Shown here: piece after piece, positions 41,993-50,011 of the stretch | How the letters are laid out: every line of letters starts with the position of its first letter | How positions within the stretch are numbered: the first letter of the stretch is position 1 | Source: Pseudaeromonas paramecii | GTDB taxonomy: Bacteria > Pseudomonadota > Gammaproteobacteria > Enterobacterales > Aeromonadaceae | DNA: 64,000 nucleotides | Direction of reading: 5' to 3' | Assembly (NCBI RefSeq): GCF_039540575.1 | Contig: NZ_BAABFC010000007.1 | Span: 62,001-126,000, forward strand | Position numbers and translations under genes: made by a program | Notes under the pieces: generated by a model | The model's input: the letters and a program-made list of their open reading frames with translations, nothing else | Told to the model about the DNA's origin: nothing | Databases searched by the model: none

Positions 41993-42047
41993 ATCTGTAG
42001 CCCGTCCTGGTATTGGGCGCGGGCGCAAAGTCTTACGGCCTGATGCT

Positions 42048-42076
42048 CTTACCTTTTGCCGGCGTTAGGCTATACT
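42048..42076 (+). promoter_or_regulatory. Candidate promoter of pnp
   Basis: Weak -35 CTTACC, 17-bp spacer, -10 TATACT. It leaves a short leader with the small hairpin CGCT-AAATTA-AGCG at 42081-42094, before GTG 42121. Confidence 0.45.
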
Positions 42077-42120
42077 GGTGCGCTAAATTAAGCGACCAAA
42101 CACAGATAAAGGAAATTCAA

Positions 42121-44274
42121 GTGAATCCTATTGTAAAAACCTTCCAATACGGTCAACACACAGTCACCCTGGAAACCGGGGTCATGGCCCGTCAAGCCTC
42201 AGGCGCCGTCATGGCGAGCATGGATGACACCGCTGTTTTCGTGGCGGTTGTCGGCAAAAAAGAAGCCACTCCGGGCCGGGATTTCTTCCCGCTGACCGTG
42301 AACTATCAGGAGCGTGCCTACGCCGCCGGTCGTATTCCGGGAGGTTTTTTCAAGCGTGAGGGCCGTCCCAGCGAAGGCGAAACCCTGATCGCCCGTCTGA
42401 TCGACCGTCCTATCCGTCCCCTGTTCCCGGAAGGTTTCCTCAACGAGGTACAGGTGATTGCCACCGTGGTCTCTGCCAACCCCAAGGTGCCGACCGACAT
42501 CGTCGCCATGCTGGGTACCTCTGCTGCCCTGGCCGTGTCCGGTATCCCGTTCAACGGCCCCATCGGTGCCGCCCGTGTGGGTTATGCCAATGGCCAGTAC
42601 CTGCTGAACCCCACCTCGGATGAGCTCAAAGACAGCCAGCTGGATCTGGTGGTGGCCGGTACCGAGTCTGCCGTGCTGATGGTGGAGTCCGAGGCGCAAG
42701 TTCTGCCGGAAGACGTCATGCTGGGTGCCGTAGTCTACGGCCACGAGCAGATGCAGACCGCCATTCAGGCCATCAATGAATTTGCTGCCGAGGCCGGTGC
42801 CAAGCCCTGGAACTGGGTGGCCCCTGCGGTGAATACCGAGCTGAAGGCCAAAATTGCCGAGCTGGCCTCCGCCGAGCTGGGCGAAGCCTACCGCATCACC
42901 GAGAAGGCCGTGCGTTACGAAACCATCGCCGCCATCAAGCAGAAGGTGATCGATCAACTGGTGGCAGCCGATGAGACTGTCGATGCCAAGCTGGCCGGTG
43001 AGCTGTTCCACACCCTTGAGAGCGAGATCGTCCGTGGCCGTGTGCTGCGTGGCGAGCCGCGGATCGACGGTCGTAATCCCCAGATGATCCGTGCCCTGTC
43101 CGTGGGTACCGGTCTGCTGCCGCGAGTGCATGGCTCCGCCCTGTTTACCCGCGGTGAAACTCAAGCGCTGGTGACCGCCACCCTGGGCACCGAACGTGCC
43201 GCGCAGATCCTGGACGAACTGTCTGGCGAGCGCGTCGACCGCTTCATGCTGCACTACAACTTCCCCCCTTACTGTGTCGGTGAGACCGGCATGGTGGGTT
43301 CACCCAAGCGTCGTGAAATCGGCCACGGCCGTCTGGCCAAGCGCGGTATCGCCGCTGTGATGCCGAGCCAGGACGAGTTCCCCTACACTGTGCGTGTGGT
43401 GTCTGAAATCACCGAGTCCAATGGCTCCTCCTCCATGGCCTCCGTGTGTGGTTCCTCTCTGGCGCTGATGGATGCCGGTGTGCCCATCAAGGCCTCCGTG
43501 GCTGGTATTGCCATGGGTCTGGTGAAGGAAGGCGATGACTTTGTCGTGCTGTCCGACATCCTGGGTGATGAAGACCACCTGGGCGACATGGACTTCAAGG
43601 TGGCCGGTACCACCAACGGGGTGACCGCCCTGCAGATGGATATCAAGATCGAAGGTATCACCAAGGAAATCATGGAAGTGGCGCTTAAGCAGGCCCGTGA
43701 TGCCCGTCTGCACATCCTGAAGGTGATGGACGAAGCCATGCCTCAGTCTCGTGCCGAAATCTCTGCCTTCGCACCGCGCATCCACACCATCAAGATCAAT
43801 CCTGAAAAGATCAAGGACGTGATCGGCAAGGGTGGCTCCGTGATCCGTGCCCTGACCGAAGAAACCGGCACCACCATCGAGCTGGATGATGACGGTACCG
43901 TGAAGATTGCCGCCGTGGACGGTGAGGCTGCCAAGGAAGCCATCCGCCGTATCGAGGCGCTGACCGCCGAGGTGGAAGTGGGTCGCGTCTACGAAGGTAA
44001 GGTGGTGCGTCTGGCTGACTTCGGCGCCTTCGTCAACATCCTGCCCGGTAAGGATGGTCTGGTGCACATCTCCCAGATCACCGAAGAACGCGTGAAGGAC
44101 GTCAACGACTTCCTCAAGATGGGTGACGTGGTACGTGCCAAGGTGCTGGAAGTGGATCGCCAGGGCCGTGTCCGTCTGTCCATCAAGGAAGCGGTGCGGG
44201 ATGAAAATCCCCAGGCTGCCGCGCCGGTCGCCGAAGAGGCCCAAGCGGCCGCCGAGGCCCCCAGCGAGGAGTAA
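42121..44274 (+). CDS. pnp: Polyribonucleotide nucleotidyltransferase (PNPase)
   Basis: A 717-residue PNPase. Two RNase PH domains are joined by a helical linker (catalytic region GETGMVGSPKRREIGHGRLAKR and LSDILGDEDHLGDMDFKVAG); then a KH domain (IGKGGSVIRALTEETG) and an S1 domain (VGRVYEGKVVRLADFGAFV), with an Ala/Glu-rich tail. It degrades RNA 3' to 5' by phosphorolysis. It starts with GTG (MNPIVKTFQYGQHTVTLE, as in E. coli), supported by AAAGGA seven bases upstream; the frame is open upstream without support. Confidence 0.96.
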   Translation: MNPIVKTFQYGQHTVTLETGVMARQASGAVMASMDDTAVFVAVVGKKEATPGRDFFPLTVNYQERAYAAGRIPGGFFKREGRPSEGETLIARLIDRPIRPLFPEGFLNEVQVIATVVSANPKVPTDIVAMLGTSAALAVSGIPFNGPIGAARVGYANGQYLLNPTSDELKDSQLDLVVAGTESAVLMVESEAQVLPEDVMLGAVVYGHEQMQTAIQAINEFAAEAGAKPWNWVAPAVNTELKAKIAELASAELGEAYRITEKAVRYETIAAIKQKVIDQLVAADETVDAKLAGELFHTLESEIVRGRVLRGEPRIDGRNPQMIRALSVGTGLLPRVHGSALFTRGETQALVTATLGTERAAQILDELSGERVDRFMLHYNFPPYCVGETGMVGSPKRREIGHGRLAKRGIAAVMPSQDEFPYTVRVVSEITESNGSSSMASVCGSSLALMDAGVPIKASVAGIAMGLVKEGDDFVVLSDILGDEDHLGDMDFKVAGTTNGVTALQMDIKIEGITKEIMEVALKQARDARLHILKVMDEAMPQSRAEISAFAPRIHTIKINPEKIKDVIGKGGSVIRALTEETGTTIELDDDGTVKIAAVDGEAAKEAIRRIEALTAEVEVGRVYEGKVVRLADFGAFVNILPGKDGLVHISQITEERVKDVNDFLKMGDVVRAKVLEVDRQGRVRLSIKEAVRDENPQAAAPVAEEAQAAAEAPSEE

Positions 44275-44287
44275 TATTCCCGCATGA

Positions 44288-44320
44288 AGAAAGCCCATCC
44301 AATTGGATGGGCTTTTTTTT
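44288..44320 (+). terminator. Terminator of pnp (insertion sequence follows in its T-tract)
   Basis: Stem AAGCCCATCCAA / TTGGATGGGCTT, then exactly eight T (44313-44320) before the insertion sequence. It should still work. Confidence 0.9.
44313..44320. repeat. Left target-site duplication of the insertion sequence (T8)
   Basis: Eight T directly before the left inverted repeat; an identical eight T follow the right inverted repeat at 45353-45360. Eight bp is the known duplication size of the IS1595 family. Confidence 0.75.
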
Positions 44321-44343
44321 GGCTATGTCCCAATTACGTGTTG
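44321..44343. repeat. Left terminal inverted repeat of the insertion sequence
   Basis: About 23 bp; pairs with 45330-45352 with three mismatches. Confidence 0.88.
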
Positions 44344-45285
44344 CATGGGGCGTCCCAGCGCCTCATGCAAGCAATGGGGGATATCAGCCTTTCGTCCATA
44401 GCGCTCCAGCATCCTCCGCCACCCTAGATAATTCCTCAGATAGCGCGTCGCTACCCCATGGAATCGCTGCATCTACTCTTTCAGCCGTCTGTGGTACCCG
44501 TTCACATGCTGGATGTGATATGCGCCCACGATTCGTTCCCCTATCCGGTTGTGCACGACCTGATGTGTTATCCCTTGTCGCTGGCTGAAGCTGGTATAGA
44601 CCCCAGCGCCATCGCTGCAGAGTACCGCATCCGGGGCTATCAACGGCTGTAGCACTCGCCTGACTGTCCTTGCATCCAGTCGTTCTAATTGAAAGTCTGC
44701 CAAATGACCGGCCCTGTCCTGCACCACCATCACCGGGATGTAATCGGGTCCAGTTCCTCTGGTTCGCCCTTTACCCCCACGGTGGCGTGCTGGGCGGGGT
44801 AATCCTCGCTGGCCTTTGAACGATTCGAGGAAGAAGGTTTCATCTACCTCGACGATACCCTCTTCCCGTGTCGCTTGATGGCTCGCCATGGCTTTCAGAA
44901 AACGATGACGCCACAAGAAGGCGGTGTTTTTGCAAACCCCACAACGGGCAGCGGCTTGTCGGACGGTGAGCCCGTCAATGAGTGCCTGAGCATACTCCTC
45001 CCAGCACTCAGTCTTGCGCAGTCTGGCCATCGGCGTCTTGGTGAGAATCGAGCAGGTGCGCAAGCATTGCTTGCACCGATAACGGCGTAATCCTCGACTC
45101 CACCCCCAAGGTGCCAATTGGGCAGCATCGGCCTGGCAATGGGGACAACAGCTGCAAGCCGGCAGTTGGGTGACAAGTGAGGTGACGGGATGGGGTGTTG
45201 AGAGTTCATTTTGCGCCAGACGACGCTGACGCAAGGTGAGCTGCGGGAAAAGAGACAGTAAATGTTGAAAGGCTTGGGTATCCAT
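44323..45285 (-). pseudogene. IS1595-family transposase with in-frame amber codon
   Basis: The ATG at 45285 opens a frame of 320 codons if the TAG at 44473-44475 is read through; as it stands the product is 270 residues. Visible: an N-terminal zinc ribbon of paired Cys (CSCCPHC ... CKQC), a winged-helix-like stretch (WEEYAQALIDGLTVRQAAARCGVCKNTAFLWRHRF), catalytic Asp in VEVDETF and Asp in LCSDGAG, and HVNGYHRRLKE. After the stop the same frame continues MQRFHGVATRYLRNYLGWRRMLE, the conserved family ending. The TAG replaces what is normally Trp in KEWM. Probably inactive; read-through or a remnant function is possible. Confidence 0.8.
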
Positions 45286-45329
45286 GAATGAGGCCCTCAA
45301 GGTGATGACCTACTTCAAGATTAGCCTTC

Positions 45330-45352
45330 CAACATATAACTGGGACATAGCC
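45330..45352. repeat. Right terminal inverted repeat of the insertion sequence
   Basis: About 23 bp, complement of the left end with three mismatches. Confidence 0.88.
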
Positions 45353-45360
45353 TTTTTTTT
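45353..45360. repeat. Right target-site duplication of the insertion sequence (T8)
   Basis: Eight T between the right inverted repeat and CATCGG. Removing the element and one copy restores a normal pnp terminator T-tract. Confidence 0.75.
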
Positions 45361-45384
45361 CATCGGTAGCGGCGCGGTCGTGGA

Positions 45385-45903
45385 CTAGAGGCCGCGCAGA
45401 TGCGCCGCTAGGCGCGCCAGGCCCTCTGGCCAGTGGCCGTGGCCGGAGTCGGCATTGACGTGGCCCTGGCTACCCAGGTGCTGCGGGGTCAGCCGCCAGC
45501 GGCCGGCCAGTTGCGCTGCGCGGTCAGCGGCCAGCCAGGGATCGTTATCCGACAGCAGTAGGCTGGTGGGGCAAGGTGGTGTGGATAGCGCCTCATCCGG
45601 GATGGCGAAGTGCAACGGATCGGGGGGCGCCACCAGAAACAGGCTGGCAATCTTGTGGGGCAGCTGTGCAGCGGCCTGCAGGCTGGTCAGGCAGCCAAAG
45701 GAGTGGGCCACCAGATGCAGCGGGACAGGGCTCTGGGCCAGATGCCGACAGAGCACCTGACACCACTGCGCCAGATCCGGCGTCTCCCAATCCTGGTCGT
45801 GCACCCGCTGCCAATCCGGGTGGGCGGCATGCCAATGGGTTTGCCAGTGGTCTGGGCCGCTGTCCTGGTAGCCGGGAACCAGCAGTATGGGAAGATGATG
45901 CAT
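45385..45903 (-). CDS. RBBP9/YdeN family alpha/beta serine hydrolase
   Basis: A 172-residue compact hydrolase. PILLVPGYQDSGPDHWQTHW (about 5-24) is typical of the RBBP9/YdeN family; the nucleophile Ser lies in LVAHSFGC; the Asp is probably in LLLSDNDPW and the His in GHVNADSGHGHWPEG. The substrate is unknown. It may once have followed pnp more closely; the insertion sequence now lies between. Confidence 0.87.
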   Translation of the reverse strand: MHHLPILLVPGYQDSGPDHWQTHWHAAHPDWQRVHDQDWETPDLAQWCQVLCRHLAQSPVPLHLVAHSFGCLTSLQAAAQLPHKIASLFLVAPPDPLHFAIPDEALSTPPCPTSLLLSDNDPWLAADRAAQLAGRWRLTPQHLGSQGHVNADSGHGHWPEGLARLAAHLRGL

Positions 45904-45998
45904 GGCAGTAGGCCCTCATTGGAATGAGCGACCAGTCTGCCTGAAGTGATAAGGCAAATTAAATATAATAAATGACTATTTAATTTCCATATGAAATA

Positions 45999-46026
45999 AG
46001 TGAGGCCACCCTAAGGTGGCCTCACT
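45999..46026 (-). terminator. Probable terminator of suhB
   Basis: 11-bp perfect arms GTGAGGCCACC / GGTGGCCTCAC around a four-base loop; on the minus strand it is followed by TTATTTC. The AT-rich 45920-45998 stretch holds no gene I can see. Confidence 0.7.
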
Positions 46027-46050
46027 GCTTGGCGCCGAGTGTCGCTTGGC

Positions 46051-46866
46051 TTACTTGGCCAGGGACTCCGGCAGATCCTCGCGGATCTTGGCCAGCAGGC
46101 ACTTCACCACCCGCGGGTTGCCGCAGACGATGTTACCGCTGCTGTAGAAGTTGTGTCCGCCGACAAAGTCGGTGGCCAGGGCACCGGCTTCCCGGGCGAT
46201 CAGCTCGCCGGCGGCCAGATCCCAAGGCTTGAGGCACATTTCCCAGTAACCGTCGACACGGCCGGCGGCCACGTAGGCCAGATCCAGGCTGGCGGTACCG
46301 GCACGACGGATATCGGCGCACTCGCTGAAGATGCCATCAAACATCTTCTTGTAGGCGTCCAGATAGTGGCGGTGACGGTGGGGGAAGGAGGTGGCCAGCA
46401 CAGTGCCGTCCAGGCTCTTGGATTGGCCGACGCGGATGCGGTAGCCGTTCAGCTGGGCGCCGTTACCACGGCTGGCGGTAAACAGCTCGTTGCGCAAGGG
46501 ATCGAATACCACACCCACTTCGGTGCGGCCCTTGACGCGCAGGGCGATGGAGACGGCGATGTGGGGGATACCCTTGACGAAGTTGGTGGTGCCATCCAGC
46601 GGGTCAATGATCCATTGATAGTCGGAGTCGGCATTGCCTTGAACGCCGAATTCTTCGCCGATGATGCTGTGGTCGGGATAGGCTTTGAGCAGGGTGGAGA
46701 CGATGGCCTGTTCGGCTTCGCGGTCCACGTTGGTAACCAGGTCGTTTTTGGCCTTTTCAGCCGTCTGGACGTTGGCTTGATCGCCAAAGTTCTTGGCAAT
46801 GACTTGTCCTGCGTTGCGCGCCGCGCGCACAGCAATGTTCAGCATGGGATGCATAAATTGACTCAC
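46051..46866 (-). CDS. suhB: Inositol-1-monophosphatase SuhB
   Basis: A 271-residue IMPase. GEEFGVQGNAD supplies metal-binding Glu residues, WIIDPLDGTTNFVKGIP (about 81-97) is the core Mg motif, and CLKPWDLAAGELIAREAGA near the C terminus has the last metal Asp. It hydrolyses inositol phosphates in vitro; in E. coli SuhB also joins the rRNA antitermination complex with NusA. A strong promoter lies upstream. Confidence 0.95.
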   Translation of the reverse strand: MSQFMHPMLNIAVRAARNAGQVIAKNFGDQANVQTAEKAKNDLVTNVDREAEQAIVSTLLKAYPDHSIIGEEFGVQGNADSDYQWIIDPLDGTTNFVKGIPHIAVSIALRVKGRTEVGVVFDPLRNELFTASRGNGAQLNGYRIRVGQSKSLDGTVLATSFPHRHRHYLDAYKKMFDGIFSECADIRRAGTASLDLAYVAAGRVDGYWEMCLKPWDLAAGELIAREAGALATDFVGGHNFYSSGNIVCGNPRVVKCLLAKIREDLPESLAK

Positions 46867-46900
46867 CAGATGTTAAAGAACGGGTTTTGTGGGCGGGCGC

Positions 46901-46929
46901 ATTATACGGAGTGACCGCAGCTATGACAA
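46901..46929 (-). promoter_or_regulatory. Strong sigma-70 promoter of suhB
   Basis: On the minus strand TTGTCA (5 of 6), a 17-bp spacer and a perfect TATAAT. It starts just after the dsrE stop codon, giving suhB its own transcript with a short leader. Confidence 0.8.
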
Positions 46930-46950
46930 TGATTAAGTGGCAAGGGGCGG

Positions 46951-47307
46951 CTAGAAAGTGAGCACCTTGTCGGCGGCCAGGGTCCATTGGGCCAGATCCA
47001 CCAGGGTGCCGATCTCGACGCCTTCCAGCAGCGGCAGGCTGCTGATGCCACGGGCATCGCTGCAGGTCTTGCACAGCTTCACCGGCACGTCCTGGGCGGT
47101 GAGGATATCCAGCATCTGCCGCAGGTGGTAGCCCTCGGCCGGCTTCTGGCCCGGCAGGGCAGCGGTCACCGCATCCGAGAGCAGGAACAGGCGCAGGGTC
47201 AGGCCGGCATCCTGCTCCTTGAGGGCGATGGCCAGACGCAGGGCGTTAAACAGGGCCTCGCTGCCATAAGGGGCGCCGCTGGCCACGATCAGGATCTGTT
47301 GGGACAT
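46951..47307 (-). CDS. DsrE family protein
   Basis: A 118-residue DsrE/F-like protein. ILIVASGAPYGSEALFNALRLAIAL (about 5-29), the AEGYHLRQML stretch and LCKTCSDARGI with two Cys, then the ending TLAADKVLTF, match sulfur-relay DsrE-like proteins. A persulfide-carrying role through the Cys in CKTC is inference. Its ATG follows directly on the T-run of a terminator hairpin whose 3' arm contains the GGAG that would serve as its ribosome binding site. Confidence 0.85.
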   Translation of the reverse strand: MSQQILIVASGAPYGSEALFNALRLAIALKEQDAGLTLRLFLLSDAVTAALPGQKPAEGYHLRQMLDILTAQDVPVKLCKTCSDARGISSLPLLEGVEIGTLVDLAQWTLAADKVLTF

Positions 47308-47310
47308 AAA

Positions 47311-47334
47311 AAAGGCTCCATGAAGAGGAGCCTC
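47311..47334 (-). terminator. Terminator of grx overlapping the ribosome binding site of dsrE
   Basis: On the minus strand AGGCTCC, loop TCTTCAT, GGAGCCT, T6, then ATG of the DsrE-like gene with overlap of the last T region. The only ribosome binding site for that gene, GGAG, is within the 3' arm. Confidence 0.75.
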
Positions 47335-47371
47335 AAAGCATAGCCTGGCGTGGCAGGGTAAAACCTTGATC

Positions 47372-47617
47372 TCAGGCTTGTCCCTGTTCGGTCAGCCAGG
47401 CGGCAAAGTCGGTGTAGCCACCGATATGCTGGTCGCCGACGAAGATCTGCGGCACGGTGCGCACCGGCTTGCCGACGATGTCGTGCAGATCGGCGATGCT
47501 CATCTGCTTGGCAAAGATGTCGATGTATTCGAACTCGAAGCCCTTCTGGCGGCAGACAGAGACGGCCATGTCGCAGTAGGGACACATGGGTTTGCCGTAG
47601 ATGGTGACTTTTTCCAT
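47372..47617 (-). CDS. Glutaredoxin, Grx1/GrxA-like
   Basis: An 81-residue glutaredoxin. The active site is CPYC (12-15); TVPQIFVGDQHIGGYTDFAAWL (about 54-75) holds the cis-Pro and the GSH-binding GG, and resembles E. coli GrxA more than GrxC. It reduces disulfides with glutathione in the cytosol. It lies downstream of the YfhL-type ferredoxin gene on the same strand. Confidence 0.9.
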   Translation of the reverse strand: MEKVTIYGKPMCPYCDMAVSVCRQKGFEFEYIDIFAKQMSIADLHDIVGKPVRTVPQIFVGDQHIGGYTDFAAWLTEQGQA

Positions 47618-47640
47618 TGTTTACTCCTTAGGCTGCAGCA

Positions 47641-47886
47641 CTAGGGGTGCAGCGTAACAAATTTTTCCCACAATGCCTCCTGGCTTTCCGGATGCTGCGG
47701 GTCCCAGATGATGCAGTCGATGGGGCAGACGGCGATGCAGGTCTGGTGTTCATAGAAGCCGACACACTCGGTGCAGCGGGCCGGGTCTATCTCGTAGACC
47801 TTGGGCCCCATGGTGATGGCCTGATTGGGGCACTCAGGCTCACACATGTCGCAATTGATGCACTTGTCGGTGATGAGCAGCGCCAT
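47641..47886 (-). CDS. YfhL family 4Fe-4S dicluster ferredoxin
   Basis: An 81-residue ferredoxin. First cluster motif CINCDMCEPECP; second, CTECVGFYEHQTCIAVCP, with the eight-residue insert typical of the YfhL/Alvin type. It carries electrons in the cytosol. It is separated from trhP by 2 bp. Partnership is notable because YfhL and TrhP are linked to tRNA and radical chemistry in E. coli genomes, but the exact link here is inference. Confidence 0.93.
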   Translation of the reverse strand: MALLITDKCINCDMCEPECPNQAITMGPKVYEIDPARCTECVGFYEHQTCIAVCPIDCIIWDPQHPESQEALWEKFVTLHP

Positions 47887-47888
47887 CG

Positions 47889-49256
47889 TCAGCCGGCCTT
47901 CTGGTGGGGCTGACGGGTATTGGCGTCGCCGTCCAGATTGCGCAGCAGGATGCCGAAGTTCACATCTACCTCTTGGGGCACCGGCAGGTAGACGGTGTGA
48001 CCGTCGCCGGGGGCCACCTCGATCTGCTCGCCCTTGCGGTTTTCCAGCTGGCCGAGATCGAAGGTGAGATTGCCTTGCGGGGTCATCAGCTCCAGGCGGT
48101 TACCCAGCAGGAACTTGTTCTTCACCGCCACCTCCACCAGGCCGTCGGCGCGGCGGCCGGTGATCTCGCCGACAAACTGCTGGCTGTCGGAGACCGAGTA
48201 GCCGTAGTCGTAGGTCTGATAGTCGCTGTGGGCGTGGCGGCGCAGGAAGCCCTCGGTGTAGCCCCGGTGGGCCAGGTTCTCCAGGGTCTTCATCAGATCC
48301 CGGTTGAAGGGGCGGCCGGCCACCGCATCGTCGATGGCCTGGCGATAGACCTGGGCGGTGCGGGCGCAGTAGTAGAAGGACTTGGTGCGGCCCTCGATCT
48401 TCAGCGAATGCACCCCCAGCTTGGTGAGGCGCTCCACGTGCTCGATGGCCCGCAGATCCCGTGAGTTCATGATGTAGGTGCCGTGCTCGTCCTCAAACGC
48501 CGTCATGAACTCGCCGGGGCGGTTCTTCTCCTCCAGCAGCACCAGCTGATCCGTGGGTTGGCCCAACCCCAGGGTGGGTTGCACCTGCACCGGGATCGGC
48601 TCCTGCTTGTGGACGATTTGGCCGACGTCGTCCTCCTTGCCCTCGTGCACCTTGTACTCCCAACGACAGGCGTTGGTGCAGGTGCCCTGATTGGGGTCGC
48701 GCTTGTTGATGTAGCCGGAGAGCAGGCAGCGGCCTGAGTAGGCCATGCACAGGGCGCCGTGGACAAACACCTCCAGCTCGATGCCGGGGCACTGCTGACG
48801 GATCTCTTCGATCTCATCCAAGGAGAGTTCCCGGGAGAGGATGACCCGCTCCAGGCCCATCTGCTCCCAGAACTTCACCGTGGCCCAGTTGACCGCATTG
48901 GCCTGCACCGACAGATGCACCGGCATGTGGGGGAAGTGCTCCCGCACCAGCATGATGAGGCCGGGGTCGGACATGATGAGGGCGTCTGGGCCCATGTCCA
49001 CCACGGGGCGCATGTCGCGCACGAAGGTCTTGAGCTTGGAGTTGTGGGGCTGGATGTTGGCCACCACGTACAGCTTCTTGCCTAGGGCATGGGCCTCGTC
49101 GATGCCCAGCTGCAGGTGCTCGTGGTCGAATTCGTTGTTACGCACCCGCAGGCTGTAACGGGGTTGGCCGGCATAGACGGCATCGGCGCCATAGGCGAAC
49201 GCATAGCGCATGTTCTTCAGCGTTCCCGCCGGAGAAAGCAACTCGGGTCTGAACAT
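47889..49256 (-). CDS. trhP: tRNA 5-hydroxyuridine synthesis protein TrhP (YegQ, U32 family)
   Basis: A 455-residue U32 'peptidase-like' protein. MFRPELLSPAGTLKNMRYAFAYGADAVYAG is the family start; ELEVFVHGALCMAYSGRCLLS and DPNQGTCTNACRW hold the four Cys likely to bind an iron-sulfur cluster. TrhP hydroxylates U34 of certain tRNAs using prephenate. ATG 49256 is chosen with AGAGAG upstream; eight further in-frame codons to 49280 are unsupported. It heads a trhP-yfhL-grx-dsrE minus-strand run. Confidence 0.93.
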   Translation of the reverse strand: MFRPELLSPAGTLKNMRYAFAYGADAVYAGQPRYSLRVRNNEFDHEHLQLGIDEAHALGKKLYVVANIQPHNSKLKTFVRDMRPVVDMGPDALIMSDPGLIMLVREHFPHMPVHLSVQANAVNWATVKFWEQMGLERVILSRELSLDEIEEIRQQCPGIELEVFVHGALCMAYSGRCLLSGYINKRDPNQGTCTNACRWEYKVHEGKEDDVGQIVHKQEPIPVQVQPTLGLGQPTDQLVLLEEKNRPGEFMTAFEDEHGTYIMNSRDLRAIEHVERLTKLGVHSLKIEGRTKSFYYCARTAQVYRQAIDDAVAGRPFNRDLMKTLENLAHRGYTEGFLRRHAHSDYQTYDYGYSVSDSQQFVGEITGRRADGLVEVAVKNKFLLGNRLELMTPQGNLTFDLGQLENRKGEQIEVAPGDGHTVYLPVPQEVDVNFGILLRNLDGDANTRQPHQKAG

Positions 49257-49290
49257 ATTGTCTCTCTTGGGTCTGATCACAGGTCAGGAT

Positions 49291-49323
49291 GGCCCCACCT
49301 GATGGGGCCGGCGGCGAATTGTA
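49291..49323 (-). promoter_or_regulatory. Candidate trhP promoter and leader hairpin
   Basis: A minus-strand -10 TACAAT (49323-49318) without a good -35 precedes a 7-bp hairpin GGCCCCA/TGGGGCC (49309-49291) at the expected 5' end of the mRNA. Confidence 0.4.
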
Positions 49324-49505
49324 GCCTCGAGGGGCTAGGCCATGCCAGCTTTTTGCCATTGCACCGCGACACACCGTGGGTTAGCTTGTGGGACCCATAA
49401 GAGGATGTTTTTTTTGCTGTTTGGCAGCGATGTCTTGCGCCTGGGGCAATGACTTAAGCCGTGACTAGTCCGGCACATCAATCATTAAACATGGGAATGT
49501 TAAGC

Positions 49506-49907
49506 ATGTTGAAAGCCTGCGACTTTACCCTGGATGACAGGGCGTTTCATTTTAGGAAGGATTGCTACCCACTGGCGAGGATTCGGGGCGCTAGGGTTAA
49601 GCAGCTAACATGGCTGGATAATCTCGGCCAGATCCTGTTCTGGGTGATGGTGTTTTCCGGCGCCATCTGGCTGGCGATGCAGCAGGTACAGTGGGCACCG
49701 CTGTGGCTGATCAGCATGGCTTGCAGCTTGACTGTGATTGGTGTCGGGGTGGGATGGTGGCGTTGTGGCCGCGTCGTATTGCAAATTGAATATCGGCATG
49801 CTGACGAGACAGGCGTGCAGTGGGTCAATGTGGTCAAGTCTCGTTTTGCAAGTGATGGTAAGTTGCTGACGCAGCAGGCCGATAGGTTGAATCAGCTGCG
49901 GGTGTAG
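49506..49907 (+). CDS. Small membrane protein of unknown function
   Basis: About 133 residues with an N-terminal FTLDDRAFHFRKDCYPLARIRGARV segment, two adjacent transmembrane helices (LFWVMVFSGAIWLAM and LISMACSLTVIGVGVGWW) and a charged C-terminal part. The layout recalls DUF6232-like proteins, which I cannot verify. Start is uncertain: ATGs at 49491, 49497 and 49506 are in frame; 49506 has GGGAA eight bases before it. Slightly lower GC than neighbours. No neighbour explains its function. Confidence 0.6.
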   Translation: MLKACDFTLDDRAFHFRKDCYPLARIRGARVKQLTWLDNLGQILFWVMVFSGAIWLAMQQVQWAPLWLISMACSLTVIGVGVGWWRCGRVVLQIEYRHADETGVQWVNVVKSRFASDGKLLTQQADRLNQLRV

Positions 49908-50011
49908 GATAAACGGCGGGAGGTTAGGAAAGCATTGTCTGTCTCCTGATTAGCATTGTCATGCCATCGCCTGGGGCTAGCGGTGCCGATGGCCGGCACC
50001 GCTGTCAGGCT

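Larger units (their letters stand above)
44321..45352 (-). mobile_element. IS1595-family insertion sequence, 1,032 bp
   Basis: Bounded by imperfect terminal inverted repeats: left end begins GGCTATGTCCCAATTACG and the complement of the right end begins GGCTATGTCCCAGTTATA; about 20 of 23 positions agree. Flanked by 8-bp T8 duplications. It carries one transposase gene on the minus strand, interrupted by an amber codon. It sits between pnp and an RBBP9-like hydrolase gene. Confidence 0.9.

Noticed and set aside
45920..45998. AT-rich stretch as an origin or attachment site
   Set aside because: No repeats, no tRNA end and no integrase; it is simply a short low-GC gap after a hairpin.
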